Assembly (NCBI GenBank): GCA_029007435.1
Contig: JAQXHU010000009.1
Location: 40,035 to 104,034, forward strand
DNA: 64,000 nucleotides
Origin: Bacteroidales bacterium
GTDB taxonomy: Bacteria > Bacteroidota > Bacteroidia > Bacteroidales > UBA932
Direction: 5' to 3'
This document shows positions 45,080-53,718 of this stretch, one piece after another (positions within the stretch are counted from its first letter, which is position 1; the number at the start of each line of letters is the position of its first letter). The notes beneath the pieces were generated by a model. That model searched no databases. It worked only from the letters and a program-made list of their open reading frames with translations, and was not told the DNA's origin. A program made the position numbers and the translations under genes.

Positions 45080-46483
45080 TCAGATTTTACTGCCGAGTAT
45101 TGACGGATCATCACCGTCATTCAGCTTTCCGAATTTGCGGAAAAGCCTTATAAGCAGAGCAGTGGAAAGGAATATCGAGAGGGAGTCTGCGACAGGGAAA
45201 CTCATCCAGACTCCGTTGTAACCGAAGAAAACCGGAAGGAAATATATAAGCGGCACGAGGAACAGAAGTTGCCTCGAGAGCGAAAGCAGAATCGACTTGT
45301 GGACCATTCCGAGACATTGGAACAAATTTGTCGCAACCATCTGGAAGCCTACGAGAGGGAATGCCATATTGATGATTCTCAATCCTTTGACTGCAAGAGC
45401 CTTGAGTTCGGCGTCATTGGTGAACAGGGACACTGCGATGTCAGGGACACATTCCGACACGAGGAATCCGGCACAGGTCACTACCGTGGCACAAAGGGCG
45501 GTCAACTTGTACACCTGCTTGACACGGGTGTATTTGCGTGCTCCGTAATTGTATCCCGCGATAGGCTGCATTCCCTGATTGAAACCCATATTCACCATAA
45601 CGAAGAGAAATGATATCCTGTTCACGATGCCGTATGCGCCGATAGCAAGGTCTCCGCCATATTTGAGCAGCTGCTGATTGATGAACATTGTCACAATGCA
45701 GGAGGCTGCATTCATCAGGAACGGCCCCATTCCGATAGTAAGGGAATCCTTTGCTACCCTCATATCGAGAGAGAAGGACTTCAGGCGGGCCGGAAGATGC
45801 AGAAAATTACCCTGATTCCAGAAATATCTGAGGGAATAGCTCAATGCAAGAGCCTGGCATAGGACAGTGGCCAATGCCGCTCCACGTATTCCCATCCCGA
45901 AAATGAAAATGAACACCGGGTCAAGTATGGAATTGGAAATCACCGTGAATATCGTCAGTCCCATAGCCATCTTCGGATTGCCGGAGGCGCGAATCACATT
46001 GTTCAAGCCGAAATACAGATGGGTAACCACATTGCCTATCAATATGATGAGCATATATTCCCTGGCGAAAGGCAGGGTATTCTCAGTAGCCCCGAAGAAG
46101 CGCAATATCGGATCCAGGAAAGGCAGGACGGCTGCAGAAAACAGCAGGCCGATGATGATGTTCAACAATACGATGTTGGAAAGCACCTTGTTGGCCACTG
46201 AATAGTTTTTCTGACCTAAAAGAACGGAGAGGATGGTGGATCCGCCTACACCTACAAGCGTGCCGACCGCAGTGGCAAGATTCATCAGCGGGAAAGTGAC
46301 GGCAAGACCGGATATGGCATAAGATCCGACATCCGGGATATGGCCGATGAAGATGCTGTCGACCATATTGTAAAGAGAAGAAGCGGTCATAGCTATGATA
46401 GCCGGGACCGCATACTGCATCAGCAGTGGACGTATATTCTTTTCTCCAAGTTCCGAAGGCACGGATCCGGGTACTGACGACAT
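45080..46483 (-). CDS. MATE-family multidrug/organic cation efflux transporter
   Basis: This 467-residue integral membrane protein has about twelve hydrophobic helices in two similar halves. They start at LLMQYAVPAIIAMTASSLYNMVDSIFIG and at the second MatE repeat (GPFLMNAASCIVTMFINQQLL). MATE pumps export drugs or metabolites with sodium or proton antiport, and the substrate is unknown. I chose the ATG at 46483 because a perfect Shine-Dalgarno-like AAGGAGG (46496-46490) sits 6 bp upstream. Such a motif is unusual in Bacteroidota. Confidence 0.92.
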   Translation of the reverse strand: MSSVPGSVPSELGEKNIRPLLMQYAVPAIIAMTASSLYNMVDSIFIGHIPDVGSYAISGLAVTFPLMNLATAVGTLVGVGGSTILSVLLGQKNYSVANKVLSNIVLLNIIIGLLFSAAVLPFLDPILRFFGATENTLPFAREYMLIILIGNVVTHLYFGLNNVIRASGNPKMAMGLTIFTVISNSILDPVFIFIFGMGIRGAALATVLCQALALSYSLRYFWNQGNFLHLPARLKSFSLDMRVAKDSLTIGMGPFLMNAASCIVTMFINQQLLKYGGDLAIGAYGIVNRISFLFVMVNMGFNQGMQPIAGYNYGARKYTRVKQVYKLTALCATVVTCAGFLVSECVPDIAVSLFTNDAELKALAVKGLRIINMAFPLVGFQMVATNLFQCLGMVHKSILLSLSRQLLFLVPLIYFLPVFFGYNGVWMSFPVADSLSIFLSTALLIRLFRKFGKLNDGDDPSILGSKI

Positions 46484-46496
46484 AAAAATCCTCCTT
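46484..46496 (-). promoter_or_regulatory. Strong Shine-Dalgarno site before the MATE gene
   Basis: AAGGAGG at 46496-46490 with a 6-base T-rich spacer to the ATG at 46483. It adjoins the stop codon of the upstream FKBP gene (46499-46497). Bacteroidota genes usually lack such sites, so it both fixes the start and stands out. Confidence 0.65.
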
Positions 46497-47516
46497 CTAT
46501 GGCTCGTCAACTATCTCAATCTCAAACAGAAGCGGGGCAAATGAAGGAATCCGGTTACCGCTTCCCGAATAACCGTACCCATATGGGGATATGAACATTC
46601 CCACGCCCTTCTCATAACGTTTCATCTCCCATAGAGTCTTCTGGAAGCCGGAAATAAGCGATGAAGACGAACCGTCAGACGAGCCCATAGTAATGTCGCT
46701 CCAGTTTTCGCCCCACGTAATCTGCACCGGCTCATAAGTGGAAGAACTGCTGTAGATGTTGTAGAATTTGGCAGTGTCCTCAACTGTGGTGTCAAAAACC
46801 TGCCCGTTGAGAAGTCGTCCGGTGTAATTGATGTAAATCGATGTGTCTGAAGGGAATTCTTTGTCGTCGGCCGGTTCCTCAAGCTGCTTGTAATAGAATC
46901 CGTAAGATAGTGAATCAAGTCCGTCGAGATACTTTTCAGCGAACACCTCGCAAGAATCAACCTCAGACTTTACTATATCGTCAGTGAAACCAACCAGCTC
47001 CACTGTGTATATTGAATTGTCATTGTCGGAAGAATGTTTGAGATAATCAGAAGGCTTGCTGTAACGGTCAGTAGTCATCAGCCAGGTCGGAATGACGGCT
47101 GTCCGCTTTCCGCCAACCTTCATTCCGTTGATCATATCCTGCACTCCCGCCGCAATCATTCCTTCCGCCATTATCCATACGTGGGAACCATAATAATTGG
47201 CTTTGTTGTATGACCCGATCCGCTTTGCCACCTCATCATAACTGGTGGAAGTAATAGTTCCGTCAAGGGAACTGACAGTGTATTTCACATAAACGTACGC
47301 CTGCTCTTCATACTGTTCGCCCGATCCCTCCTGATCATCAATAATATAGACTCCAAGCTCAGTAGGTGTGACATCCGGATGCTTAATCTGGATCCAGGCA
47401 TCAAAATAACGCTTGCTGGCCTCGTTAGGCTCAGTTTTCTCCGATTTTGCGCATCCGGCCGCGAGGGCAATAACCGCCATCGAAGCAAGAAGCGAGTTTC
47501 TCATTCCTCTATTCAT
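46497..47516 (-). CDS. FKBP-type peptidyl-prolyl isomerase lipoprotein (large, two FKBP-like regions)
   Basis: The protein has about 339 residues and a lipoprotein signal ending in LAAGC. It contains an N-terminal FKBP-like region (VYIIDDQEGSG through VIPTWLM) and a second, better preserved FKBP domain (SIYINYTGRLLNGQVFDTT through MFISPYGYGYSG). It should fold or chaperone proteins outside the cytoplasm. In-frame ATGs at 47525, 47516 and 47504 are possible, and all keep the lipobox. It follows the small FKBP gene by about 20 bp. The same kind of FKBP pair next to a DHH phosphoesterase occurs in other Bacteroidales. Confidence 0.85.
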   Translation of the reverse strand: MNRGMRNSLLASMAVIALAAGCAKSEKTEPNEASKRYFDAWIQIKHPDVTPTELGVYIIDDQEGSGEQYEEQAYVYVKYTVSSLDGTITSTSYDEVAKRIGSYNKANYYGSHVWIMAEGMIAAGVQDMINGMKVGGKRTAVIPTWLMTTDRYSKPSDYLKHSSDNDNSIYTVELVGFTDDIVKSEVDSCEVFAEKYLDGLDSLSYGFYYKQLEEPADDKEFPSDTSIYINYTGRLLNGQVFDTTVEDTAKFYNIYSSSSTYEPVQITWGENWSDITMGSSDGSSSSLISGFQKTLWEMKRYEKGVGMFISPYGYGYSGSGNRIPSFAPLLFEIEIVDEP

Positions 47517-47537
47517 TATTGTCATTATAATTTTCAA

Positions 47538-48089
47538 TTAATCATTGGATATGCTCTCGACCCAAACGTGATAGGCCAGGGCTGCATTTGCAGGAATCGT
47601 GCCTAAAGGCTTTTTTCCGAAGCCATAATTGCCGGAAAACAGAATATAGCATTCCTGTCCGCCTCTCACCCCTTCAAGCCCCCTCTTGAGACCTTCAACA
47701 AGTTCCGACCCGGAAAGGTTGAGAGTCATAATGTCAAACGCTGACGTATCAGACACTTCCCATTTCTGCGACAATGCGACATCCTTGTTGTTGGTGGCGA
47801 ACAGGTTCGTGGAACTGATTGATGACGAGTTCATTACATATCCGGCATAATAAAAGGAGACGGTTCCTCCGGCATCCAGGCTGTCTCCTTGTCCCGGAAC
47901 GACAACAAGTCTGGACACACCCCTGCTGTTGACCACATAAGCAGTGTCAATCTTCGAAAGCGTGTTGTTGATAAACGTCTCGATATTCGTTTCCTGCCTG
48001 GATATCTGCGACTTCCGCTCCTCTTTCTTGCAGGAGAAGCAAATCAGGACTGACAGGACCGTCACCAGCGCATATACACTATTCCTCAT
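47538..48089 (-). CDS. Small FKBP-type peptidyl-prolyl isomerase lipoprotein
   Basis: This 183-residue protein has a lipoprotein signal (VLSVLICFSC) and a C-terminal FKBP-type domain (GGTVSFYYAGYVMNS through LEGVRGGQECYILFSGNYGFG). The fold and placement resemble GldI-like FKBP lipoproteins, but nothing else here points to gliding. Its start lies inside the nrnA gene (11-bp overlap), suggesting coupled translation. Confidence 0.82.
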   Translation of the reverse strand: MRNSVYALVTVLSVLICFSCKKEERKSQISRQETNIETFINNTLSKIDTAYVVNSRGVSRLVVVPGQGDSLDAGGTVSFYYAGYVMNSSSISSTNLFATNNKDVALSQKWEVSDTSAFDIMTLNLSGSELVEGLKRGLEGVRGGQECYILFSGNYGFGKKPLGTIPANAALAYHVWVESISND

Positions 48090-49155
48090 AATAACCTTCT
48101 TCTTTAAAAAGCGCAGCGGTCACTTCCTCTATATATTGTCCCGCAAGCGAGCGCGACGAGATATCCTGAGGGAAGAACAGACGGCCCCCCGAGGCATTCT
48201 CGTGACCTCCCCCGTGGAAATACCGCGAGGCGCATTTGTTGGACGAATAGCCTTTTTTGGACCGCACAGAGACTCTGAAGAAACCATCTCCGTCAATCTT
48301 CAGGAACAGGCTCATTTTCACACAGCCGATTGCAAGAGGCATATTCACAAACCCTTCAGTCTCGCCTTCCATTATCCCGAATCTTGAAGCAAGTTCTTCA
48401 TCCACAACCATATACGCCACACCCCACGGAGTGATTTTCATATTCTCATAAAGAAGAGCGCCCATCATCCGAAGGCGGTTCTCCCTGTATTCATTGAAAA
48501 GACGTCCGAGTATCGCATCCCTGTCCACACCGGCCGCAAGCAGGCCTGACGCCATTGCAAATGTAGATGGATATACTGAATTTGCAAAATTATTCGTATC
48601 TGTGGTCATACCCGTCATCAGGGCATCAGCAGAAACGCTCGGCAGTTTCAATGCGTCACCCCCGATATCCTTCATTGACATCAGCAAATTGTAAAGGAGT
48701 TCACAGGCGGACGAAACTTCAGGTGTGGAAACAACAAAGGTGAACGCCTCCGAATCCGGATTCAGATGATGATCAATTAGCACTTTGGGCGCATCTGAAC
48801 CGCGCATCAGGTTTTCCAGGCACCCCGTCCTTGAGAATGAGTTGCAGTCGAGACAGAATATCAAATCCGCGTTCTTTACAGCTTCAGCGCACCGCTCCGG
48901 CATTGTGGTTCCGTCCAGAATCATTTCGCTGTCTGTATATTCAGAAATGAATGATATGGTGGAGGGTAGCGGCTCAGGATAGAGAATGCGGACATTCCTG
49001 TGCCTCTTCTCCACAAGATAATGCAATAATGCTATGGTGCTGCCCGCGGCGTCGCCGTCAGGATGTATATGCGCTGTTATGACAATATTCCCGGACGCCT
49101 CAATCAAGGAGTCAAGCCGTCCGGCATCAGCCAATATGTCTTTAATCATATCCAT
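48079..49155 (-). CDS. nrnA: DHH-family phosphoesterase, NrnA-type oligoribonuclease/pAp phosphatase
   Basis: This 358-residue protein has the DHH-family metal motifs in order: ITAHIHPDGDAAGST, FCLDCNSFSR (acidic motif II), LIDHHLNPD (the DHH motif) and a later Asp in MTTDTNNF. The C-terminal DHHA1 domain ends with the nucleic-acid-binding GGGHENASGG motif. NrnA degrades short RNA oligomers and dephosphorylates pAp. It is the first gene of a seven-gene minus-strand run. A TAAATTTG box at 49177-49170 (minus), 14 bp upstream of the ATG, is a likely -7 element. The ATG at 49149 is an alternative start. Confidence 0.92.
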   Translation of the reverse strand: MDMIKDILADAGRLDSLIEASGNIVITAHIHPDGDAAGSTIALLHYLVEKRHRNVRILYPEPLPSTISFISEYTDSEMILDGTTMPERCAEAVKNADLIFCLDCNSFSRTGCLENLMRGSDAPKVLIDHHLNPDSEAFTFVVSTPEVSSACELLYNLLMSMKDIGGDALKLPSVSADALMTGMTTDTNNFANSVYPSTFAMASGLLAAGVDRDAILGRLFNEYRENRLRMMGALLYENMKITPWGVAYMVVDEELASRFGIMEGETEGFVNMPLAIGCVKMSLFLKIDGDGFFRVSVRSKKGYSSNKCASRYFHGGGHENASGGRLFFPQDISSRSLAGQYIEEVTAALFKEEGYYEE

Positions 49156-49187
49156 AATGTTTCAGAGCGCAAATTTACTAATAAATA

Positions 49188-49218
49188 TTGCAATTCATAA
49201 ATCATTTTCATAACTTTG
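49188..49218 (+). promoter_or_regulatory. Promoter of the unknown-DUF3822-rsmD operon
   Basis: TTG (49188-49190), a 20-bp spacer and TAACTTTG (49211-49218) give an exact Bacteroidota promoter, about 37 bp before the ATG at 49255. Confidence 0.72.
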
Positions 49219-49254
49219 TCGGAACTGTTGGGAAAATAATTAAAACTCATAATA

Positions 49255-49944
49255 ATGAACGGAATAGTTAAAAAGATTGTCAGCGTTTTGCTGCTCTTTG
49301 TGATTGCAGGGCTTGTATATGCTATTGTACAGAGCGTTATGCAGCCAGTTAACTTTAACAAGCAGATGGAGTTCCGCAAAGGTGTGGGCATCCAGAGGAT
49401 GAAAGATCTCCGTACTCTTCAGGAGGCATACAAGTCTGTTTACGGCAGATTCGCAAGCTCAGCTGATTCACTTGCAGACTTCTACAACAATGGTAAGATG
49501 GAGATTGTGATGCAGATCGGTTCAAAGGACGACTCAGTAGCCGTTGCCAACACCGAGAAACTCAAGAAAGCACGCAGGGGAATCACTCCGGAGCAGATGT
49601 ACAAGCTTTATCAGGAAGGCGAGAACCTCGTGTTTGCCATCTCAAGCAAAATCAACGTAAAAGACACTATCTTCAACTCAAGGAGCGATTTCAGAATCGA
49701 TTCACTCAGGTACATTCCATTCTCACAGGGCGACACGATTCTTATGGAAGCCATCATCAAGGAGGTGTCAGGTGTCAAGGTCCCTCTCTTCGAAGCCAAG
49801 ATGCCATACAAGTCACTCCTCAAAGGTCTGGACAACCAGTTGAGAATCAATCTTGACGCTGACTGCAAAGCATCCAACCGTTATGAAGGACTTCAGGTCG
49901 GCAGCATCTCCGCTCCTAACAACAACGCTGGAAACTGGGAATAG
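49255..49944 (+). CDS. Membrane-anchored conserved protein of unknown function
   Basis: This 229-residue protein has one N-terminal membrane helix (IVSVLLLFVIAGLVYAIVQ, residues about 8-27) and no lipobox. The rest should face the periplasm. The stretch after the helix (MKDLRTLQEAYKSVYGRFASSADSLADFY) resembles the helix-turn pattern of type II secretion and type IV pseudopilins, but the usual prepilin cleavage site is absent. I cannot assign a function. It is the first gene of a plus-strand operon with a DUF3822 protein and rsmD, and such trios appear conserved in Bacteroidales as far as I recall. The last 15 residues are polar. Confidence 0.7.
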   Translation: MNGIVKKIVSVLLLFVIAGLVYAIVQSVMQPVNFNKQMEFRKGVGIQRMKDLRTLQEAYKSVYGRFASSADSLADFYNNGKMEIVMQIGSKDDSVAVANTEKLKKARRGITPEQMYKLYQEGENLVFAISSKINVKDTIFNSRSDFRIDSLRYIPFSQGDTILMEAIIKEVSGVKVPLFEAKMPYKSLLKGLDNQLRINLDADCKASNRYEGLQVGSISAPNNNAGNWE

Positions 49945-49946
49945 TC

Positions 49947-50636
49947 TTGATACAGAATACAGATACGAAAACCAGAATATCCATTCAAGTCTCCTTGAGT
50001 GGATATTCTTTTACAGTGCAGGACCAGGAGGGGACCCGCTGTTCAGGATGGACCGGAGGGGACAAACTTTTCACCACAAAAGAATTCCAGAAAAGGTATT
50101 CTTCAGTAAGGATATCATTGCTGACACATAAGTGCACTCTCGTCCCGGAGCATTTTTTCAATCCTGCGGACGCACGGCAGATATTGTCCGAGGTGGTCCG
50201 GATAGAAGATTCCGACCAGGTGGAATATTTCCGGATTGACAGAATGGGCGCGGTGATTGTGTTCTCGAACAGCATCGGTGAATCCCTGTCAAAAGTTTTG
50301 GCCCAGACAGTGCTGACAGAGGACGGATACCGCTCCCGCATTATGCCGGAGATGTATTTCCTTTTGGAGTCAATTGACATCTGCCCGGAATACAACAAGG
50401 TTCTGGCCTCGTACGCAGACGGCTACCTGCATCTCGTCATTGCCCAGGGACGGAGCCTGATGCTTGCCAATGTGTTCAAAGCTGTGGATTTCACCACTGC
50501 GGAATACTTCATTTTCAATTCAATGAAGAAACTCCAGCTGAATCCGGAAGTAACAACGATATGTTTCCGCACTCCTGTAACCCAGGAGCAGGAAATATCT
50601 CTTTACCGTTATTTCAAGGCGGTTGAGAAAATATGA
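49947..50636 (+). CDS. DUF3822-family protein
   Basis: This 229-residue soluble protein is recognised as DUF3822 by its ISIQVSLSGYSFTVQD start and its position before rsmD. Its function is unknown. The only start that keeps this conserved beginning is the TTG at 49947, two bases after the stop of the previous gene. The next in-frame ATG is about 80 codons further in, so TTG initiation is likely real. Its end passes the first possible rsmD start but stops 10 bp before the chosen rsmD ATG. Confidence 0.78.
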   Translation: MIQNTDTKTRISIQVSLSGYSFTVQDQEGTRCSGWTGGDKLFTTKEFQKRYSSVRISLLTHKCTLVPEHFFNPADARQILSEVVRIEDSDQVEYFRIDRMGAVIVFSNSIGESLSKVLAQTVLTEDGYRSRIMPEMYFLLESIDICPEYNKVLASYADGYLHLVIAQGRSLMLANVFKAVDFTTAEYFIFNSMKKLQLNPEVTTICFRTPVTQEQEISLYRYFKAVEKI

Positions 50637-50646
50637 CAACTTGACA

Positions 50647-51180
50647 ATGAGAATCATAGGAGGAAAACTGAAGGGCCGCACGATAGCGGTGCCGCCTGAA
50701 TTCAAGGCAAGACCTACAACTGACTTGGCAAAAGAGTCTCTGTTCAACATACTTGACAATGAATATGAATTCGAAGGGCTGAAAGTTCTCGACCTTTTCA
50801 GCGGAACAGGCTCTATATCATATGAGTTCGCATCCCGTGGAGCAGGACACGTGTGGTCAGTGGAAATGAACCCGCAGTACTCTTCCTTCATCAAAAAACA
50901 GGCGGACAGGCTCGGACTCGCAAATCTGACCGCTGTGCATCATAATGTTTTTGATTTCATTCCTTTATGCAAAGAGAGATTCGACATAGTATTCGCTGAT
51001 CCGCCTTATGCCCTCGAAGGTCTTGAAACTCTTCCTGACAGGATTATGGAGGCCGGACTCGTATATCCTGAACGATATCTTATTTTGGAGCACGGCAGCG
51101 AGCATTCTTTCAGAACGCATAGATGCTTTGTAAAGGAAAAGGTTTATGGCCGCGTCCACTTCAGTTTCTTCGAGCCATAA
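50647..51180 (+). CDS. rsmD: 16S rRNA (guanine(966)-N(2))-methyltransferase
   Basis: This is a 177-residue class I SAM-dependent methyltransferase. It starts MRIIGGKLKGRTIAVP, has the SAM-binding motif VLDLFSGTGSISYE and the catalytic FADPPY motif (N6/N2-guanine type DPPY). It methylates G966 of 16S rRNA in the small-subunit head. The ATG at 50647 gives the standard family start, and the longer frame begins with a poorly supported TTG. It is the last gene of the operon that starts at 49255 and is convergent with cstA, 32 bp beyond its stop, where no hairpin is seen. Confidence 0.94.
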   Translation: MRIIGGKLKGRTIAVPPEFKARPTTDLAKESLFNILDNEYEFEGLKVLDLFSGTGSISYEFASRGAGHVWSVEMNPQYSSFIKKQADRLGLANLTAVHHNVFDFIPLCKERFDIVFADPPYALEGLETLPDRIMEAGLVYPERYLILEHGSEHSFRTHRCFVKEKVYGRVHFSFFEP

Positions 51181-51212
51181 ACCTATTACGCATTCAGGAA
51201 TTTCAGTCTACC

Positions 51213-52670
51213 CTATGCCTTTCTGCATTTCCAGATATAAAAGAGCACTATTGATACAACGAAAGTAATTCCTCCTATATACCAGTTCCAAGTTGCAGGA
51301 AGATTGAGCCCTATTTTGGCAACAGATATATAAGTCACTGACACTGAAGTCATAAAAGCAGCAGGAATCAAGGCCACAAGATAAGACAGACAGCCTTTAC
51401 CTGACTTGGACATATATACAGTGGCCGTCCACAGGGAGAATACCGCAAGTGTCTGGTTAGCCCATCCGAAATATCTCCATATAACATTGAAGCCGTTCTC
51501 GTCAGCTACATTGTACCAGAGAAGCAGAGATGCCGCGGCGAACAAAGGAATACAGATAATGAACCTGTTGCGAACTGATTTCTGAGGGAATCTCAGGAAA
51601 TCGGCGATTATAAGTCTCGCGCTTCTGAAGGCTGTGTCACCGCTGGTGATTGGAGCTGCAACCACTCCAAGAAGAGCCAGGATTCCGCCCACTATGCCAA
51701 GCCAGTTAGATGACACCTTCGCCACCACGGCCGGAGCAGAAGCGCTTAAGTCGGAGCCAACAGCCGCAGCACCTCCGTCGAAAAAGAAATACGATGAGAC
51801 AGCAGCCCAGATCAAAGCCACAACGCCCTCGGTAATCATCGAACCGTAGAAAACCGGCCTGCCCATTTTTTCATTGTTGATACATCTTGCCATCAGGGGG
51901 CTCTGCGTGGCGTGGAATCCGCTGACTGCGCCACAGGCTATCGTTATGAAAAGACAAGGGAAAACTGTCTGACCTGATATCAGCCCTTTTGCCTCTCCGA
52001 GATTGCCGATGCCGTCCCAGATTTCAGGAATTGAAGGCCATTTCACAAACAGACACGCCATAAGGGCGACAGCCATAAACAGCAACGCAAAGGCGAACAG
52101 AGGGTATATCTTGCCGATTATCTTGTCGATAGGCAGCATTGTCGCACACACATAGTAAATGAATATCACAGCCACCCAAAGCATTATGGAAGCTCTTGAG
52201 CCATCCCCGGCCATATCACCGAGAATAAGGGCAGGGCTGTATACGAACACCGCACCCACGAGCAGAAGAACTATGATGGAAAACAGCAGCAGGACTTTCT
52301 TTGTGGTCTGGCCAAGATAGAGTCCCACAATCTCAGGGAGCGCCGCTCCGTCATTTCTTACTGAAAGCATTCCCGTGAGATAGTCGTGGACCGCTCCGGC
52401 GAAAATGCAGCCGAAGACAATCCACAGATATGCTGACGGACCGAATTTAGCTCCCATAATAGCACCGAATATAGGCCCCGTCCCGGCAATATTGAGGAAC
52501 TGTATCATAAAAACTTTCCAGGATGGCATAGCGATGTAGTCCACACCGTCCGAATGAGTGAGAGCAGGGGTCTTCCTGGACGGCTCAGGTCCGAACAGGC
52601 GCTCAACAAATCTGCCGTAAATAAAATAGCCCGCAACTAATGCGGCAAGGCTGATTATAAATGAATACAT
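51213..52670 (-). CDS. cstA: Carbon starvation protein CstA-type peptide/pyruvate transporter
   Basis: This 485-residue membrane protein has about twelve helices. It is the short form, against about 700 residues for the E. coli protein. Key blocks are FLNIAGTGPIFGAIMGAKFGP, VGAVFVYSPALILGDMAG, CGAVSGFHATQSPLMARC and a SGDTAFRSARLIIAD stretch. CstA imports peptides or pyruvate in E. coli, and the role here is inferred by family. It is a single gene with its own promoter. Confidence 0.93.
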   Translation of the reverse strand: MYSFIISLAALVAGYFIYGRFVERLFGPEPSRKTPALTHSDGVDYIAMPSWKVFMIQFLNIAGTGPIFGAIMGAKFGPSAYLWIVFGCIFAGAVHDYLTGMLSVRNDGAALPEIVGLYLGQTTKKVLLLFSIIVLLLVGAVFVYSPALILGDMAGDGSRASIMLWVAVIFIYYVCATMLPIDKIIGKIYPLFAFALLFMAVALMACLFVKWPSIPEIWDGIGNLGEAKGLISGQTVFPCLFITIACGAVSGFHATQSPLMARCINNEKMGRPVFYGSMITEGVVALIWAAVSSYFFFDGGAAAVGSDLSASAPAVVAKVSSNWLGIVGGILALLGVVAAPITSGDTAFRSARLIIADFLRFPQKSVRNRFIICIPLFAAASLLLWYNVADENGFNVIWRYFGWANQTLAVFSLWTATVYMSKSGKGCLSYLVALIPAAFMTSVSVTYISVAKIGLNLPATWNWYIGGITFVVSIVLFYIWKCRKA

Positions 52671-52689
52671 AATCGAAGTTTTAGCAGCA

Positions 52690-52719
52690 CAAAATTAGCA
52701 ATAAATTTGAATAACTCAA
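52690..52719 (-). promoter_or_regulatory. Promoter of cstA
   Basis: On the minus strand ATTG (with TTG at 52719-52717), a 19-bp spacer and TAATTTTG (52697-52690) form an exact Bacteroidota promoter about 20 bp upstream of the ATG at 52670. Confidence 0.72.
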
Positions 52720-52735
52720 TTCAGATACTGACAAA

Positions 52736-52778
52736 ACAAAAAAAAGATGACCAGGAAGACAGCGCTTTCAAGTCATCT
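52736..52778 (-). terminator. Intrinsic terminator of the ackA-ptb operon
   Basis: On the minus strand AGATGAC (52778-52772) pairs with GTCATCT (52751-52745), and a T-run follows. It lies about 25 bp past the stop of the phosphate acyltransferase gene. The T-run also precedes the cstA promoter. Confidence 0.78.
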
Positions 52779-52801
52779 CAAAAATCCTATCAATCAAATT
52801 A

Positions 52802-53710
52802 TTACAGAACGCTGAGGACAGCCTCTGCAATTGAGTTCAGCTTGGTGTCGACACTGTCGGCGCGGCTTGCAAGGATACAAGGAGCTGTGGTACCAACAAG
52901 CATACCTGCCTGGCGGACGCCGGAAGCGAGTTTGGAGTTGGTCTTCCAGAATACATTGGCCGACTCTATGTTAGGGAACACGAGACAGTCTGCGTCACCT
53001 GCCACAGGACTGGTGAGCTTCTTGATTTCCACGGACTCCTGGTCAATGGCAACGTCAAGAGCGAGAGGACCGTCAGCAATACAGCCCTTGATCTGTCCCC
53101 TGTCAGCCATCTTGGCGAGAGCGGCAGCCTCAAGACAGGCAGGCATTGATGCGAGTACCTGTTCTGAAGCGGCAATGAAAGCAACCTTAGGCTTCGCTAT
53201 CCCGAAAGACTTGGCCACCTTGACCACATAGTTGGCAAGTGCCATCTTCTGTTTGAGGTCTGGAAGAGGAACAACGGCCATATCGGTCAGGAAGAGGAGC
53301 TTGTGATAATTAGGGCTCTCTATGACACCCACGTGGCTGAGCAATGCCTTAGGAGGGAGAAGTCCTGTCTCCTTGTTGAGAATGGCGCGGAGGAACTTGT
53401 CAGTGCTGCAGAGGCCTTTCATAAGAACATCTCCGTCACCGTCGTGAACGAGCTGTACAGCCTGTGCGACAGCCTTGAGTTCGTCAGGATTGCCGATGAT
53501 TTCGAATTTGGAGGAGTCAATTCCTTTCTTCTCGCAAACATCCTCGATCATCTTTGCATCACCGACAAGGGTGGCTGTCACAAAACCGAGATCAACAGCC
53601 TTTGATGCCGCTTCGATAGTATGCTCGTCAACTGCCCAGGCAGCGACCATTTTCTTGCAGATGCCTTTCTCCTTGAGGTCCGCAAACACGTCTGAGAAAC
53701 TTGTAATCAT
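52802..53710 (-). CDS. ptb: Phosphate acyltransferase (phosphate acetyl/butyryltransferase, Ptb type)
   Basis: This 302-residue protein has the PTA_PTB fold: VGDAKMIEDVC near the start, a GDVLMKGLCSTDKFLRA block and the C-terminal ADCLVFPNIESANVFWK motif with GTTAPCILASRADS. Length and sequence type are closer to phosphotransbutyrylase-like enzymes than to long Pta. It interconverts an acyl-CoA with an acyl phosphate. It sits 8 bp downstream of acetate kinase, so the pair makes acetate and ATP from acetyl-CoA, or uses butyryl-CoA if specificity allows. Confidence 0.9.
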   Translation of the reverse strand: MITSFSDVFADLKEKGICKKMVAAWAVDEHTIEAASKAVDLGFVTATLVGDAKMIEDVCEKKGIDSSKFEIIGNPDELKAVAQAVQLVHDGDGDVLMKGLCSTDKFLRAILNKETGLLPPKALLSHVGVIESPNYHKLLFLTDMAVVPLPDLKQKMALANYVVKVAKSFGIAKPKVAFIAASEQVLASMPACLEAAALAKMADRGQIKGCIADGPLALDVAIDQESVEIKKLTSPVAGDADCLVFPNIESANVFWKTNSKLASGVRQAGMLVGTTAPCILASRADSVDTKLNSIAEAVLSVL

Positions 53711-53718
53711 AGTATAAA

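Noticed and set aside
47538..48089. Gliding motility gene gldI
   Set aside because: FKBP lipoproteins are widespread in Bacteroidales and no other gliding gene is present here.
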